From Eremomyces bilateralis CBS 781.70 (taxonomy: Eukaryota; Ascomycota; Dothideomycetes; Eremomycetales; Eremomycetaceae), in NCBI RefSeq assembly GCF_010015585.1, contig NW_022985069.1, forward strand, positions 408,744 through 472,743: a stretch of 64,000 bases of DNA, in the 5' to 3' direction. Each line of letters opens with the position of its first letter. The first letter of the stretch is position 1. Below are positions 48,870-61,058 of this stretch, in pieces. The notes beneath the pieces are model-generated. The model was given only the letters and a program-made list of their open reading frames with translations. It searched no databases and was not told where the DNA came from. The position numbers and the translations under genes were made by a program.

Positions 48870-49993
48870 TGTGATTGTTGGACCTTCGGAACTGACTAGA
48901 TTGGAAAGGAAGTGTAGAATGATAGTTATCACATTTCGACACACAAACAGGAAATGGGAATAGGGTAACTATGACTGCGGGGATAAGAAATGTCGAGAAG
49001 ATCAAAGGAGACGGAAGGCTGGACAGATTGAGTGAGAGGTGGTGGCGCCTCCCCCCATGATATCGATAAGTACTGGGTTAAGGTATTAAGGACCTGTAGA
49101 CTGCGGTAATGACTGAAGGACTCCGTACAGCTTTGGATCTGATTCATTCAACTACAACCGAATACCGGAGAGCCTGAAAATTGCAAGGTTTCCAAACGCC
49201 ACGAGTCTTGGGTTTGGGTCCTGGGAACACAATCCGACCTTCCCCCCACCTCTCTTAGCGAACAATAGCGAACAATGGCGAAGGTTTGCATATACGGTTA
49301 CTGGAGCTGACCGTGTCATCTAGTACATCCATGATCCGCTTCGGCTGAGCAACGTCGCTCAGGCAGACCTAGTTTCCTTACGGTTACAGGGAAGGGAGGT
49401 TGGCTGGGAAGTCGGCATGCGGCTCGATTCGAGGAGGAATGTCGTCGCTTACATTAAGAAAGTACTGGTTGACATGTCCAAATCATGTTGACCACAAGAG
49501 ATATGCTTCATTGTAGGTGGGGTAGAAGCGAAGTCAACCCACCCAAGGTACAGGTATGAAGTATGTATGTAGTATAAATTTGGAATGTGTATCAACTAAT
49601 ATAAGTTGGACTTTGTTGACTCAATTGTGGTGGTGCTGACGCGTGAATAATATGGACCCCCACCTCAATCATACGATATTGGGTAGGACATGCTGTGCCT
49701 TCATCACCACCCCCAATCACTGACCCGAGAAAGATAATGAGCGCAATGGTGTTCAAGTTTCACAAAGACCTTTCCATTAATTGCATAGATGATAGAATGC
49801 ATGGGGTATTGAGCAAGTGATCATAGGCCGCCCGAGTCCATGCAAGAAACGCATGCCACACTCCGAGTTATCCATCCAACGCACATGCCAATGCTGTCCG
49901 ATACCCCCCATGCTGGCCATGCAGAAGTAGAAGCCAAACGAAACAAAACCTCGCTGAAAATATGCTAATGATCTGTCCTCCTCACCAGCGGCG
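48870..49993. other. Intergenic region upstream of the 46859-48869 P450
   Basis: 1.1 kb containing the P450 promoter and the 3' end of the flippase gene. No gene recognised. Confidence 0.5.
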
Positions 49994-52900
49994 TTATTGT
50001 ACGCTCCCAAACGCCTTCTTCATCCGCTCCTGCCACTCCACGCTCTTCCGCATCGTTTCGCCCAAGGTGTTCCCCTCCCCACTCCTACTCGACCGTCCAT
50101 CCTCCCTCCCCTCGCTACCGCTCCCGAACCGATGCCGCAGAATCTCCTGCACCTGACCCTCCCGCTCCGCTTCCTCCGCCCGCTCCTTGACCAACTCCAC
50201 GCTGCTCTTCTTCGTCCCGCGATCCCACCCCTGCTGCAGCTCGTCCGCCGCTGCCTCCTCGAACCGTTTGCGGACGCCTAGATCCTGCTCGAGCTGCTGA
50301 AAGATGTTGACATCATTGGGGAGGTACGCGGAGAGGAGGCTGGAGACAGCGATCTCGAAGATGAAGACGGCGGTAATGATGAGGATGAGGGAGAGCCACC
50401 AGGATGGGTTGGTGCCGAAGCGGGAGTAGATGCCGCCTTTGACGTTGTAGATCTTGTCGTTGCTGTCCTTGTAGAGAGCGGCGAGGATGATATTCCAGAG
50501 GAACCAGGCGAGGATAGAGAGGAAGAGGCTGATAGCGACGGCGATGGATTTGTTATGCATTTCGATGACCCTGACGAGGGTGTTAGTCGAGACTTGCCGC
50601 GTGGAAACGGTTGGATGAGATGGTACTTACTGCATCTTCAATGAGATGATAATCACCACTGCAGTGAAGGTCATGTCACCCAGCGCCCAAAGCCCCTGAT
50701 CCTTCGTGAACACCGCTTGGCCATATAGCCCCAACATGCAGAAATACACCACCATCGCCTCGCACGACGCCATAAACGTCCACCACAAGTAGACCTTGAA
50801 GTTGAACCCTCGATTCTGCTGCCCAATATTGTACAACTCGGGCACCGCCAGAAGCGTCGAGGCCGCCAGATCCTTTTCAAAAATGCCCATGAAAATGACG
50901 GGTAGCGAGGTGAACAGCGTATTGAACATGCTCAAGCTCCACGGCTCGTAGAGACTGGTCCCCGTGTATCCCGCCCAGCGCTGAAACAGCGCTTGCGTGA
51001 GGTAAAAGAGCATTTCTTTCCAAAATGTCCCGACGGTGTATTTGCACGTCCGCACGTAGTTCCACCGTCCGTGGACGAGCAACAGCTTGGTCAAGAACCG
51101 GAACTGCGCGATAGAGTAATCCGACGTCCGTGCCGCCTGCAAGCCTTCTTTTCCGGTAATGCCGATTCCGACGTGCGCTTCTTGGATCATGGCGATGTCA
51201 TTCGCGCCGTCGCCGATCGCGAGGGTGATGGACTTCTTGACACGTTTCCGGATCGCTTTGACCAGGCTGGCTTTCTGGCTCGGGCTGGCGCGGCAACAGA
51301 CGACCGAGTCGGCGAGGATGGCGAGGTCGAAGAATAGCGCGCGGATGGGCGCGTCGGCCTCGATCGTGGCGAGAGTTTGCCCGTCGACGACTACGACGGA
51401 GTGCGCGACGCTGCCGTCGTTGATCCCTAGGATCGCCGCCGCAATGTGCTGCTCGACCTCGCCTGCCTCCTGGTCGAGAACCGTGACGATGGAATAGTCC
51501 TTAATAAGGCGACATGAATGGCCAATATTGATCGCCGTTTCTCGTTTGTCGCCCGTCAACATCCACATCTTGATGTTCGCACGTCGCAGCTTGTCAATTG
51601 CCTCGGGGACGCCCTTTTGTAGCTTATCCTCGATGGCGGTTGCACCGGCGAGTTCGAGGTCGGTTTCGATGAGCTCGCCGGCTTGCTCGATCATGTTCTG
51701 GCGGTCCACGAGACTGGTAGTTGCGTCGAGGTAGACCTTCTTCCAGGTACTGTATTCGTCTGCCGTCAAGAACCGGAACCCGTAGAGTAGCGTCCGCAGT
51801 CCCTCGGTCGCGAAGTCATTGATATGCTGGAAACATCGTTCGAACACGGCCGCCTCGTCCGCGACCATGGCCTCCTCCACGAGATCGTCCATCTCGTCCA
51901 ATTGCATGGAACTCCGCGCCTCCGACCCCACCATCGACGGCCGCCCCAACTGCGCCGACGGCCGCGGCGAGTAATACGGCGCATGGCTCTCCAAATTCGA
52001 CGCATCCACATCCGTTTCCCGCTCCGTCAACCAATCGTCCAACGTATCGCGAATCGGCCGTAGCCGCCCCCCGCTCATGCTCGGCCGACTCAGCCCGCCG
52101 AAACTTGGCCGCCCCACGTTGAGACTCATGCTCGGCCGACTCAGTCCCCCGACGCTGGGCCGCCCTAAGCTCAGACTCAAGCTCGGCCGCGTAACGCTCA
52201 CCTCGCGCGCGAGCTGCTCGCTCCGCCGCTGGATGGCGAACTGCGCCTCCAGGCTCTTCCGGCGGTTTGCGCGCCCCTCGATCTCCACGACCTTCTGGTT
52301 CGCAAGCGCCGCGTTCTTCAGCAGCTGCATGACAACCGAGTCGGCGCCCTTGCAGAGCACGCAGACGCGGCCGTCGGGGAAACGGACGACAGCAGACATG
52401 CGCTTGCGGCGGGAGGAGAACTCGATGATATCGAGGATGTCGTAGCGTTGGGTGATGGGGGTGGGGCTGCCGTCGGGGTGAGGGTGGGTAAGGGTGAGGG
52501 TGTAGGCGTCGCGGTTGATGGCGAGGTAGCCGAGCTCCTGTGCAGCGCGGATGAGAGCGATCTCATCGGGGGAGGACGCTTGGAAGTCGACGGTGCCGTC
52601 GGGTTGTTTCTCGGGGAGACAGGTGTGGCAGAGGGCGATGGAGAGGAGGAACATGCGTGCCTTGCGCGCGAATAAGGTGTTGGGGCGCCGTTGAATATAT
52701 CGAATGAGCTCTCGCGTACGGAGCTCCGGTTGTGATTTGGCTGGTCGAGCGCTGGATTTCCAGGCGGAGGACTCGGGTGGGACGTCGGCGTCGACGATGG
52801 CGTCGGTACCGGATTTGTCGGCGGGTAGGCGTTTTCCGCTCTCCGACAAGCGTGATTTCTGCTCCGCCCGCAGGCTTTTGCCTTTGCGCTTCTTGTGCAT

Positions 52901-55129
52901 CAGCTTCTTCTTCCCGCACTCCCCCTCGACGAGGTCCACGTCGTGTAGCCACGCAGTTCCGGCCACCGATATCTTGCGAAACTTCATGGAATTGTCCGTC
53001 AGGGTGCCAGTCTTGTCCGAGAAGATGTAGCTGACTTGGCCGAGCTCTTCGTTGATCGTCGAGGTTCGGGGCTCGCACGGGGTGTTGGAGACCTCGTCGT
53101 ACATATCGATATCGTTCAAGAAATACATCTGGGCCAACTTGATGATCTCCAAGCTGACGTAGAGCGACAGGGGAATTAGCGTGTTGAACATAATGATGAA
53201 CGACGCGAGGATGGGAAAGAATGCGACGCGCGCGTTCTCGAGGTACCATGACCGGCTCTCGTGGCGGTTTTTCCAAATCTGATAGGCCACGGTATTAAAG
53301 AGGGCGAGCAAGATCACGAAGACCACCACGACGATGACGATCTTGTTCACGATCGCCTGCAGCTGCGGCGCCTTGATACGCGGGTTTTTGTTCGCGTTCA
53401 TCCGGATCTTGCACTCCTCGCCCGAGTAGATGACCATCCCGATGGCTTCAGGGGTATTCCGGAGGATGCTGCCACGGTACACGATCTCATTATTGGTCAA
53501 CGGCGCCGTCTCGTCGTCCACGGTGACGCGGCCCTCGAAGTTGTAGAGGTCGAGGTTGGGGTCCTCGACGACGAATTTGGCGCGACATGCCGCAATCGCC
53601 TCCAAATCCGTGCATGATTTCGCGACCGATGGCGCGGCCTGTTTGGTTTTCAGGTTCGTCTCGCCGTCCAGCGCCATGGTCTCAATGTATGCGATGTTGT
53701 TCGGTCCGTCCGAATGCAGCAGCGCCAGATCGGCCGGGGCCGCGTCGTCTCGCTCCAGCCGAACGATATCGCCGACCTTCAGGTCCCGCCACTTCGTCGC
53801 CGCCCACACCAACGGGCCATGGCTCGGCGACTTCGGTGGACCGTCCGGCACCTGCGCGGACGTCGGCTCATACGCATGCAACACCTGTGCATCGCGATTG
53901 TTCTCCCCCTTATCCAAGCGATACCTCCGCAGATCGTCGTACCCCTCCTTCGCCATGGCGAGCATGACGAACACTAGCAGCGGCACGATGGTCGTATACG
54001 TCCCCGTGGTGCTCAGCCCGGGAATCATCTGTAAGATCGACACGCTCAGGAAATAGAAGTTCGCCAGCTTCGAAAACTGCGCGAACAGCTGCCGCGGCAC
54101 GAAGTTCCACGCCGTGTACCGCGTCGACCGGATCGTGTTCCCCACGTACTCTCGCCCCGTCCGCTCGTCCACCCGCGCCCGCTTCCGGAACGCGTCCAGC
54201 TCCACATGCCGCCCGTCCGCGCTCGCCGGGATCTCCTGGATGCGCAGCACGAACCGTCGTGCCCGCCGGTACAGCGTGCGTATCCGCTTCGTCACCTCGT
54301 TCCGCCCGTGCCGCCGCTTCTGCACCCAGTTCGCGTAGTTTGGCAGCGCCGACACCCCGTGCTCGGCTTTCATCGCCTGTAGCCGACTCAGCGCATCCCC
54401 GCCTACCCCCGCACCGGTGGACGACACCGGCACGATGCTCTCGATCGATTTCCTGCTCTTAACCCCGTTCCCCGGCTCGTTCCCTGCTGACGGCCCCGCC
54501 GGCTCCACCAGCTCGATCACCGTCGCCGCCTTCGACTGGTGCGTGTCCACGTTCCGCTGAAACAGCGTCCTCCGCAACGAATACCCACGACTCCGCCCTG
54601 CCGGCGCCACCGGCGACGTGGACCGCTCCCGCGGCGCGTCCTCGCCGCTCGCCCCGCTGCGTGACCGTCCTTGCTCTAAGATCGTCGACACCGGCACCGC
54701 GTCGTCCGGCGCGTCGAGTTCACTCCCTAGCCCCGCGCCGGGGGTTTGCTCTCCAGGATTGTCGACCTCTGGCCTCCGTAGGCTTCTAGGAGTGGTCGGT
54801 TCGCTCGCACCGCGTCCGCCTGTTGACGCGACCTCCGGACCGGGAGTTTCTATCTCCATTGAGAACCGCACGCGCGGGGTAGGTTCTACAGCGGAGGAGG
54901 CGGATGCGACGGGGTGCAGCTGGTCGGGGCGATCGGTTCCAGTTCCATTTCCGTTGCCGTGTTCGTGTCCTTGTCGGGGTGTCGTGGGGTGCGGGGAATC
55001 GGCATGTGTGTCCTCGCTTGAGGTTCGAGATAAGACTGTTCCGGCATCGATGTCGTGGCGGTGCAAGGAACGGCGGCGGACGCCGCTTGAGCGATTCGAG
55101 TCGGGGGGAGGGGGGTCGTCGTCTGCCAT
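49994..55129 (-). CDS. P4-type phospholipid flippase (Dnf3-like)
   Basis: Large P-type ATPase that moves phospholipids to the cytosolic leaflet of Golgi, endosome or plasma membranes. Two exons, 55129-50631 and 50570-49994 (60-bp intron), encode 1,691 aa. The N-terminal 270 residues are disordered. Then come the P4 entry motif (RSTRYTAWNFVPRQLFAQF), the actuator loop ALDGETNLK, phosphorylation site FSDKTGTLTDN, nucleotide-binding FQASSPDEIALI, and hinge IGDGANDIAMIQEAHVGIG. Ten hydrophobic helices are expected; the last ones lie in exon 2. Segments such as EGYDDLRRYRLDKGENNR and VEDPNLDLYNFEGRV, and the large size, resemble Dnf3 rather than Drs2 or Neo1. A Ser-rich insertion in the N-domain contains a 17-residue repeat. 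Confidence 0.93.
52074..52190 (-). repeat. 51-bp in-frame tandem repeat inside the flippase gene
   Basis: Two 51-bp units (52074-52124 and 52125-52175) and a 15-bp partial third. They encode repeated LGRPSVGGLSRPSMS / VGRPSFGGLSRPSMS segments in the nucleotide-binding-domain insertion. Confidence 0.9.
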
Positions 55130-56671
55130 TGTTGGACCGGGAGGTGGCGATCTAGAAGACCGGCGACGAAGGCATTAGCATAGTGTATCTATCTAATACT
55201 TCAAATATTTGCAATGGGAATGAATGCACTCATCGACGCCGCCGATCAGCGGATGTGCACGGCTTCTCGAACATGGCCGAAGTGGGCGAAAGAGGACTTA
55301 CCAGTCGCCAAAGCTGGCAAATCAGACCCTCTCCAAAGCGGGACTCGACCACATCCTCTCATTGATTTGTAAATCCAGGAAGAATGAGGGTAATGTAGCA
55401 AGCCATGTTTCAAAATGTATAGAAGTGTAGAAAGACGGAAAGTTGGCAGGATGAGGCTGAAAAGGTTCACAGACAGGTTGGTTGCCGGCGGCAGGTTGCC
55501 GGTCGATGGTGGTGTCCCTTGTCTGAATGGGGAGTGGTGTGGTCACTATTGTTAATAATCCAGTTGCCCACAATAGTGTCCGGTCGTGGAACGGGCGAGT
55601 TCCGCAAGTCTATCGCCCCCATTCTAGGTGGATACTAAATAATACAGATCCTCTCATAAACTAAGAGAAAATCCCTTAGAGATTAAGATTGGTGTTCTTG
55701 AGGACTGAGGAGCCACAAGATATCCGCTGCTATTATGGCTCCTAAGGAAAAGTCACTTAATGGGCAGGAAATATCACCTACCACCACCTGAAGGGTAGGT
55801 ATATAGCACAGCATATAACACCACACAAACTAGCACAGCGTGAAATCACATCCTTCATTCGTTTCGGCTAGAATACATCTCCCCAATCCCGATGCCGTTC
55901 CAGTTCGTCCATCCACGAACAGACTTTCATGTGCGTTGGCCCGGTCATCCATCCCAGGGCCCCGTCCATATAAAATGGAAAAGTCCACTGAACCCGCACG
56001 ACGCCAAATCATTAGAATGCCCTTTTGCGAAAGAGGAAAAACACACATAAAGCGCCATGCCCTGTTTCGTTCCCTGGGATGGAGTGATCGTTCATCGGGG
56101 GAGTATCGGTGTTTTTTTGGGTGGGATAACAATGAAAAGCCGGTATCAATAAGTTTGGAGCGCGTCGGATTCCCACTCATGTGAGACGCGCCCGGTTTTT
56201 GAGGTTTCGCCGGATTGGAAAAAAAAAACGCCGTGGGAGGCACCCGACCACCCTGTGGATTCGTCCGTCTCTATCGCCAATACCCGTGTCCCTCGGTCGT
56301 CGAACCTCATTAACTCCGTTTCGTTCAATTGGGGAATCAAGTCGCTCTCTCGTTCGTTTGCTTGTTGCTTGCTTGCTTGCTTGCTCATTCATTCGGTCGC
56401 GTTTTTCGTGTTCCGGGCGCGACGAATGTAAAGAATACCGCATCCCCTACCATGTCGCTGGAGGTGAGGTAGGCTGGGGAGGAAAGAACCGCAGTGAAAG
56501 CCATCAAAAGCCATCATCCGAACCGCTCACAATGCAATACGCTATGCTGAATTGCAGAATCAACCATCGAAAACCATGGAATGGCCCGCCTGCCGCTGAC
56601 CCCTCTTGAATCCTCTACATTTCCTCCAAAGTTCATCGATCCTGCTTTTGACCGTCCGTATTTTTTTGCGC
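55130..56671. other. Intergenic region upstream of the flippase
   Basis: 1.54 kb between the flippase start and the samB stop, both on minus. It contains the flippase promoter and a (GCTT)n microsatellite at about 56367-56386. Short frames here lack domains. Confidence 0.5.
56367..56386. repeat. (GCTT)n microsatellite
   Basis: Four perfect GCTT tetramers with a fifth degenerate unit, flanked by related GTTTGCTTGTT sequence. Confidence 0.8.
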
Positions 56672-58570
56672 TCATTGCTGCGCCTGCTCGCACCAATGCC
56701 GATGATACACCCACGCGCTCTTCTGGCACTCCTTGCTGCAGTACTTGGTGCGCCGACAGCGCCGGCACTTGGCGAACTGGCGCGCGTACTCCTCCCAGCG
56801 CCCGCACTGGTAGTACGCGCACTGCCGGATGCCGCCGCGCGAGTCGTCCTTGCGGCAGAGGTTCCGCATCACCACGCCTGCCCAGTACTGCATCTCCTGC
56901 CCGTGGTGCTTCACGGTGAACTTCTCGACCACCGGGAAAATGTTGAAGTCGTCGGGGAGGAGGTATTCGTCGTCGGGATCGCACTCGTCTGCGGTGGTGG
57001 GGGATTGCGCGGTCTTGGAGGATGAGGAAGTGGTGGGGTCGGAGGAGGATGCGGTTGCGGACGAGCTAGGGTCGGATGGCAGGTCGTCGAGGAACGAGAG
57101 ATCCTTGGCGATCTTGAGGCGGGGGACGAGGTGCGATTTCTGGAAGTAGGATCGCAGATTGCAGTACTTGGACACGTAGGCGAGGAGTTGCAACGACATG
57201 AGCACGTCGTCGTCCCGGGGCATCGTGGCCAGGAGACTGGCAGTGAGATTCCGATCTTGCGCGAAGCGTGGGAACCACCCGGTCGTGAGCGGTTGGGTGC
57301 TTGGGTTCACCATGCCATTGAGCACGGTTTGGCCGGGAGCGAACCCGATCCCAGCAGCGGGTTGGTTGGCAATCGGGTTGATGAGACTACCGTCGATGGC
57401 GGAGGGGTGGTTGATATCGAAGGTTTCATTCTCGGTGTTCTCCGAGGCAGGCGGGGTGAGTCGGACCGGAGTGGCGCCGGCATCCAACATTTCCTCGTTT
57501 TCAATGTCTTGCATGTGGATGTCATTTTGCAAGGTGACGGTCGGGTCGGTTTGACCAGGACCGGTCGAATCCACCGGCATGATGTCGTCACTTGGGATAT
57601 CGTCGCTAACACCGGACATGGAGAGTTGATGTCGGATGGAAGGTCGTCGAGGAGTACGGTCGGGATCTTCTTGTGTGACGGAACTGATGGATTGAAGCTG
57701 GGCGGGGGCGCTTGGAGTGGTGGGAGATCCAGGCTGGGAAGTCAGTTCCGCCTGGAGGGAGGGGAGCATCGAAGGGAGGCGGTCCGAATCGCGGACCGGT
57801 CGGAGGTTCATGTTTTCGGGTGGCTGCGTCATTGTCGGGCCTGCAGTCACCAGCGGTTGAGGGATGAGAGGCCGTCCACTTCGACTTGCGAAGGTTGTTC
57901 TCTCATCGATGCTTGGGGTCTGCTGGTGTGTACGTCCCGTCCGTGGGCCGGTGAAGGTGGTTCGCTCAGGCGGGGAGCTGAGTGAGAAGGGAGGAGGCAC
58001 AGGATCGTTGTCGAGTCGACCTTCGGTGCTGTACGGAGCGGGAATCTCGATGGGGGGGGGTGCATGTCGACGATGCCTGTCAGATCGATGGGTCGACAAT
58101 GATGCGAGGTCACTGCCACGAGACAGATGTCTTGAACCGAGACGTGCAGCACCACGCTTGAGGTCGGCCTCGGCACGCTCTCGACACTTATCCATGACCC
58201 GAATATAGTTGTCCAGCAGTGTAGCGATGACGGGGACGATGTCTGCCTCGACGACCCTGGTCCGTACACTTTCGGATCCTCGCACGCCGATATTGACCAC
58301 GCATTGGAAGGCTAGGTTCCATTTCCACACTTCCATCAGATCGCCGGCTTTGCCATCTTTGAGGATGGACACCAAGCGCTCAACTCCGCCATCGACGGTT
58401 AGAATGTCCCGTATCCGTGGAGATGATGTCGTAAGGTATGCCAGATGATTTAGTGAATTGATAAGAGGAAGGGTAGAGGTGCAGTCAAGGGCTCGTCGGT
58501 CGTACAGAGCGGTGGTGATGCCCACCGACGCCTTGTTGGAGTTCGGGATGCTGAAGTTGACTTCCCTCAT
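56672..58570 (-). CDS. samB: MYND-type zinc finger protein SamB/MUB1
   Basis: Fungal MYND protein known in Aspergillus nidulans as SamB (developmental timing, nuclear positioning) and in yeast as Mub1, an adaptor for the Ubr2 ubiquitin ligase. One exon, 632 aa. The N-terminal 120 residues form an armadillo-like region (LPLINSLNHLAYLTTSSPRI, ERLVSILKD, WNLAFQCVVNIGVRG). A long disordered Ser/Pro-rich middle follows, then a conserved block (LLAYVSKYCNLRSYFQ). The MYND finger is at the extreme C-terminus (CAYYQCGRWEE, FAKCRRCRRTKYCSKECQ, HRHWCEQ), with the expected Cys/His ligands. The start MREVNFSIPNSNKASVG is the typical SamB N-terminus. It diverges from the GCK kinase over 2.5 kb. Confidence 0.95.
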   Translation of the reverse strand: MREVNFSIPNSNKASVGITTALYDRRALDCTSTLPLINSLNHLAYLTTSSPRIRDILTVDGGVERLVSILKDGKAGDLMEVWKWNLAFQCVVNIGVRGSESVRTRVVEADIVPVIATLLDNYIRVMDKCRERAEADLKRGAARLGSRHLSRGSDLASLSTHRSDRHRRHAPPPIEIPAPYSTEGRLDNDPVPPPFSLSSPPERTTFTGPRTGRTHQQTPSIDERTTFASRSGRPLIPQPLVTAGPTMTQPPENMNLRPVRDSDRLPSMLPSLQAELTSQPGSPTTPSAPAQLQSISSVTQEDPDRTPRRPSIRHQLSMSGVSDDIPSDDIMPVDSTGPGQTDPTVTLQNDIHMQDIENEEMLDAGATPVRLTPPASENTENETFDINHPSAIDGSLINPIANQPAAGIGFAPGQTVLNGMVNPSTQPLTTGWFPRFAQDRNLTASLLATMPRDDDVLMSLQLLAYVSKYCNLRSYFQKSHLVPRLKIAKDLSFLDDLPSDPSSSATASSSDPTTSSSSKTAQSPTTADECDPDDEYLLPDDFNIFPVVEKFTVKHHGQEMQYWAGVVMRNLCRKDDSRGGIRQCAYYQCGRWEEYARQFAKCRRCRRTKYCSKECQKSAWVYHRHWCEQAQQ

Positions 58571-61058
58571 GGTGATGGGTGAGGTCAGTGACTTTAGCTA
58601 ATCGAGCTCGGTTGAGGTAGGACGACGATGGAACCAGATCGTGGCAGAGTGCGAATGTTTGTAATGCACTCTCAACACCGGCTTGGCCACCACGGAGATT
58701 GCTAATGGCGTGAAGCTATCGACCAGCGGCAAATGGCGATAACGTTGCTGCTCAAGATGCAGGCAGTTTGACAGCACCACAGGTTGATGAAGCATGCACT
58801 GATTCGAAGCCCAGTCAAGGGTTAATCAATGAGCTGCCTCGATGTTGCCGTCCGAATTTCCCGATGGACTTGGCCGTTGTAATGTCGGATGTTGGCAGTA
58901 CGGTGATCTGAGGTCCCAAAGATGGAACGACACACGGCTGCGGATGACTGCACAATGATGCACAATCTGATGATGGATCGAAGGCAATAAAGGATCCGGA
59001 GTCGAGGATGAGGATCAACGGCTGCGAGGAGAGGCAGCGGATGAGTGGTCCGGGATGGGAAGAGGACAGGAAGAGGTGCTTCGGTGGTGACGATTTCGCA
59101 GTCCGTGAGGGAGATCCCAACGGTGCTGAGTGAGGGATGGGCCACAGCCAAGCAACAGCAAGGAGTACGGTAAGGAAGGGTTGGTAGGGCCACGGAATAA
59201 AAGGGCACAGAAGAGAAGGAAGTGGTGGAAGGAAGGGATTGGGATGGAAGGGAAAGAAAGATAGATGGAGGGAGTGGATGGTATGGGGAGGGAGTGAATG
59301 GAAGTGAAGAGGAGAAGGGGGATGGTTGGTGAAGGGTGGATGGTTTCAGTGAGAAAGTGAGGAGTGGTGTGTGGAAGGGGAGGGTCCAGTGGTGTGTGTT
59401 GGCTGTTGGAGGGGGTGTTAGTGAGTATCGGAGTGGGCGGGAGTGATGGGGGCACCGGACATGGGCGGTCCAGAGCCCCCAGAGACAGGCAAATCCGCAA
59501 AACTCCGCAAGAAAAAGGCCCCTAAATACAGTGTACTCCCGTAGCTGGAGGGCGAGGCGATGGCGAGGCGACGATGTGGCTGGTCGGTGATTGGCTGGAA
59601 TTTGCGCCTCCTCTGCAACCCTCAAACGCGACACCGCCACACACCGACAGTCCTGCTAATCTCTGTGCTTGTTCTTCTAACTATCTGCAAACATTAGGGG
59701 CACAGTTCCAGTTGATACTAGTATATTTATTCTAATCTTCAAATTATCTACAATCTCATTAAACCACTCTATAGAATCCGATTACCAAAGTCAATCTCTT
59801 CGGCTGTCGACTGAGTCACACGTGAGTGATGTGAGTGATGCGTCGCAGACGAAGGAGAATCGATCAATTCACATGTGCCACCACCACGTGAGCAGCCAGC
59901 CCTATGGGTGCGGCTTGGGCCGGTAGTTACGCCACTATCAGCCCCATCTGTTATGATCTGGATCGATCATGAATTCATGATGTCTTGTCACTCCACATCG
60001 GCGACTCAGTTCCATCTAAATCAACTTCTCTGCGTCTAGTTTCATGTCTTTCATAGCCATCGGGTTGTCTGACAGGGCCGAGCCGTGTCGCGTCTTCGCA
60101 GGGCGTCCGAAAGGATGAGGAGAAAGGGCCATCCCGTACGGAGAGACGAGGTCAAGTCTGCCTGTGGCGTGGTGTGGGTAGTGGGTACCTGACTGTTAGA
60201 TCCATCTAAAGCATATCGACTCTTGTCACTTGCGCAACCAAAGAGCAACTTCACGATAGGCTGTTACAGTCCTAGTAGTATTTAGAGGAATTAACCAACG
60301 GAATGGCAGAGTAGTAGCGATAGGTTGGATTAATAATAACCAATCCCCTTGACATTGGGTGTGTGGATGGTGAGGGACCTTTCCTGGGAATGTTTTTATG
60401 ACGCAAGGGACGAATCAGGGAGTGGAGAGCCTAAATTTAGGCGGTTGACAGCCAATCAGCAGGCGCTGGGCACTGAACCACGAAACGACCAGGGTCCCGT
60501 CCTATTCATCCCGCGGTGCAGTGCGCTGGACATCAACAACTGGACAACACCAACAAAACATCCTCCCTGGCCCCAAACAATGTCCTTCTTCCCCCCCATT
60601 TCTGGCCGCTTAGATCTCCAAAATCCCCCCGACCTTGCACCATGGCAAGCCTGAGCTAGATCCGACGTGAAGTGCCGCTGTTGAGTTCAATTGTAGAGCA
60701 ATTGCTCCTGGTAGCTCGGCGGGCGGCGGTCAAGGAAGGAGTGCAATCCCATCCAGCTATTGATACTACCGGTATGTGAGGTTTAAGCCTTTTCTGCTCA
60801 GGAGTTCGGACGATGTCTTCTTCAGGCTCGGGTTGAGCTCCAAAAGTCTCAGATCTCCCTGTTTCTTCTGCCGAGTCCTTTGCTGACCGAGTGTGATAGG
60901 TCGCAAAGATCGTAAAACGGAACGAAAATATCGACCGCGCATTCCAACCCTCTTCCACTTAACAGGGCACTATTCCACGGACTTCTTTCCATCTTTACAG
61001 CCTGAACACTGTGATTCTAGAGTCTTCAACTGGCGCATCACCGCCTGCCTATACCAAC
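58571..61058. other. 2.5-kb divergent upstream region of samB and the GCK kinase
   Basis: Long shared upstream region. A 272-codon minus frame at 58822-59640 is a low-complexity Ser/Pro/Leu translation of a pyrimidine-rich tract and more likely samB leader or promoter. No independent gene is supported. Confidence 0.5.
59209..59385. repeat. C-depleted, purine-rich tract
   Basis: Over these 177 bases the plus strand contains a single C (59347); the rest is G, A and some T. On the samB-sense strand it is correspondingly almost free of G. Such tracts are common near fungal promoters and leaders. Confidence 0.85.

Noticed and set aside
58822-59640. 272-codon minus-strand open frame upstream of samB
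   Set aside because: The composition is Ser/Pro/Leu from a pyrimidine-rich tract, with no domain; it is better explained as samB leader or promoter sequence.
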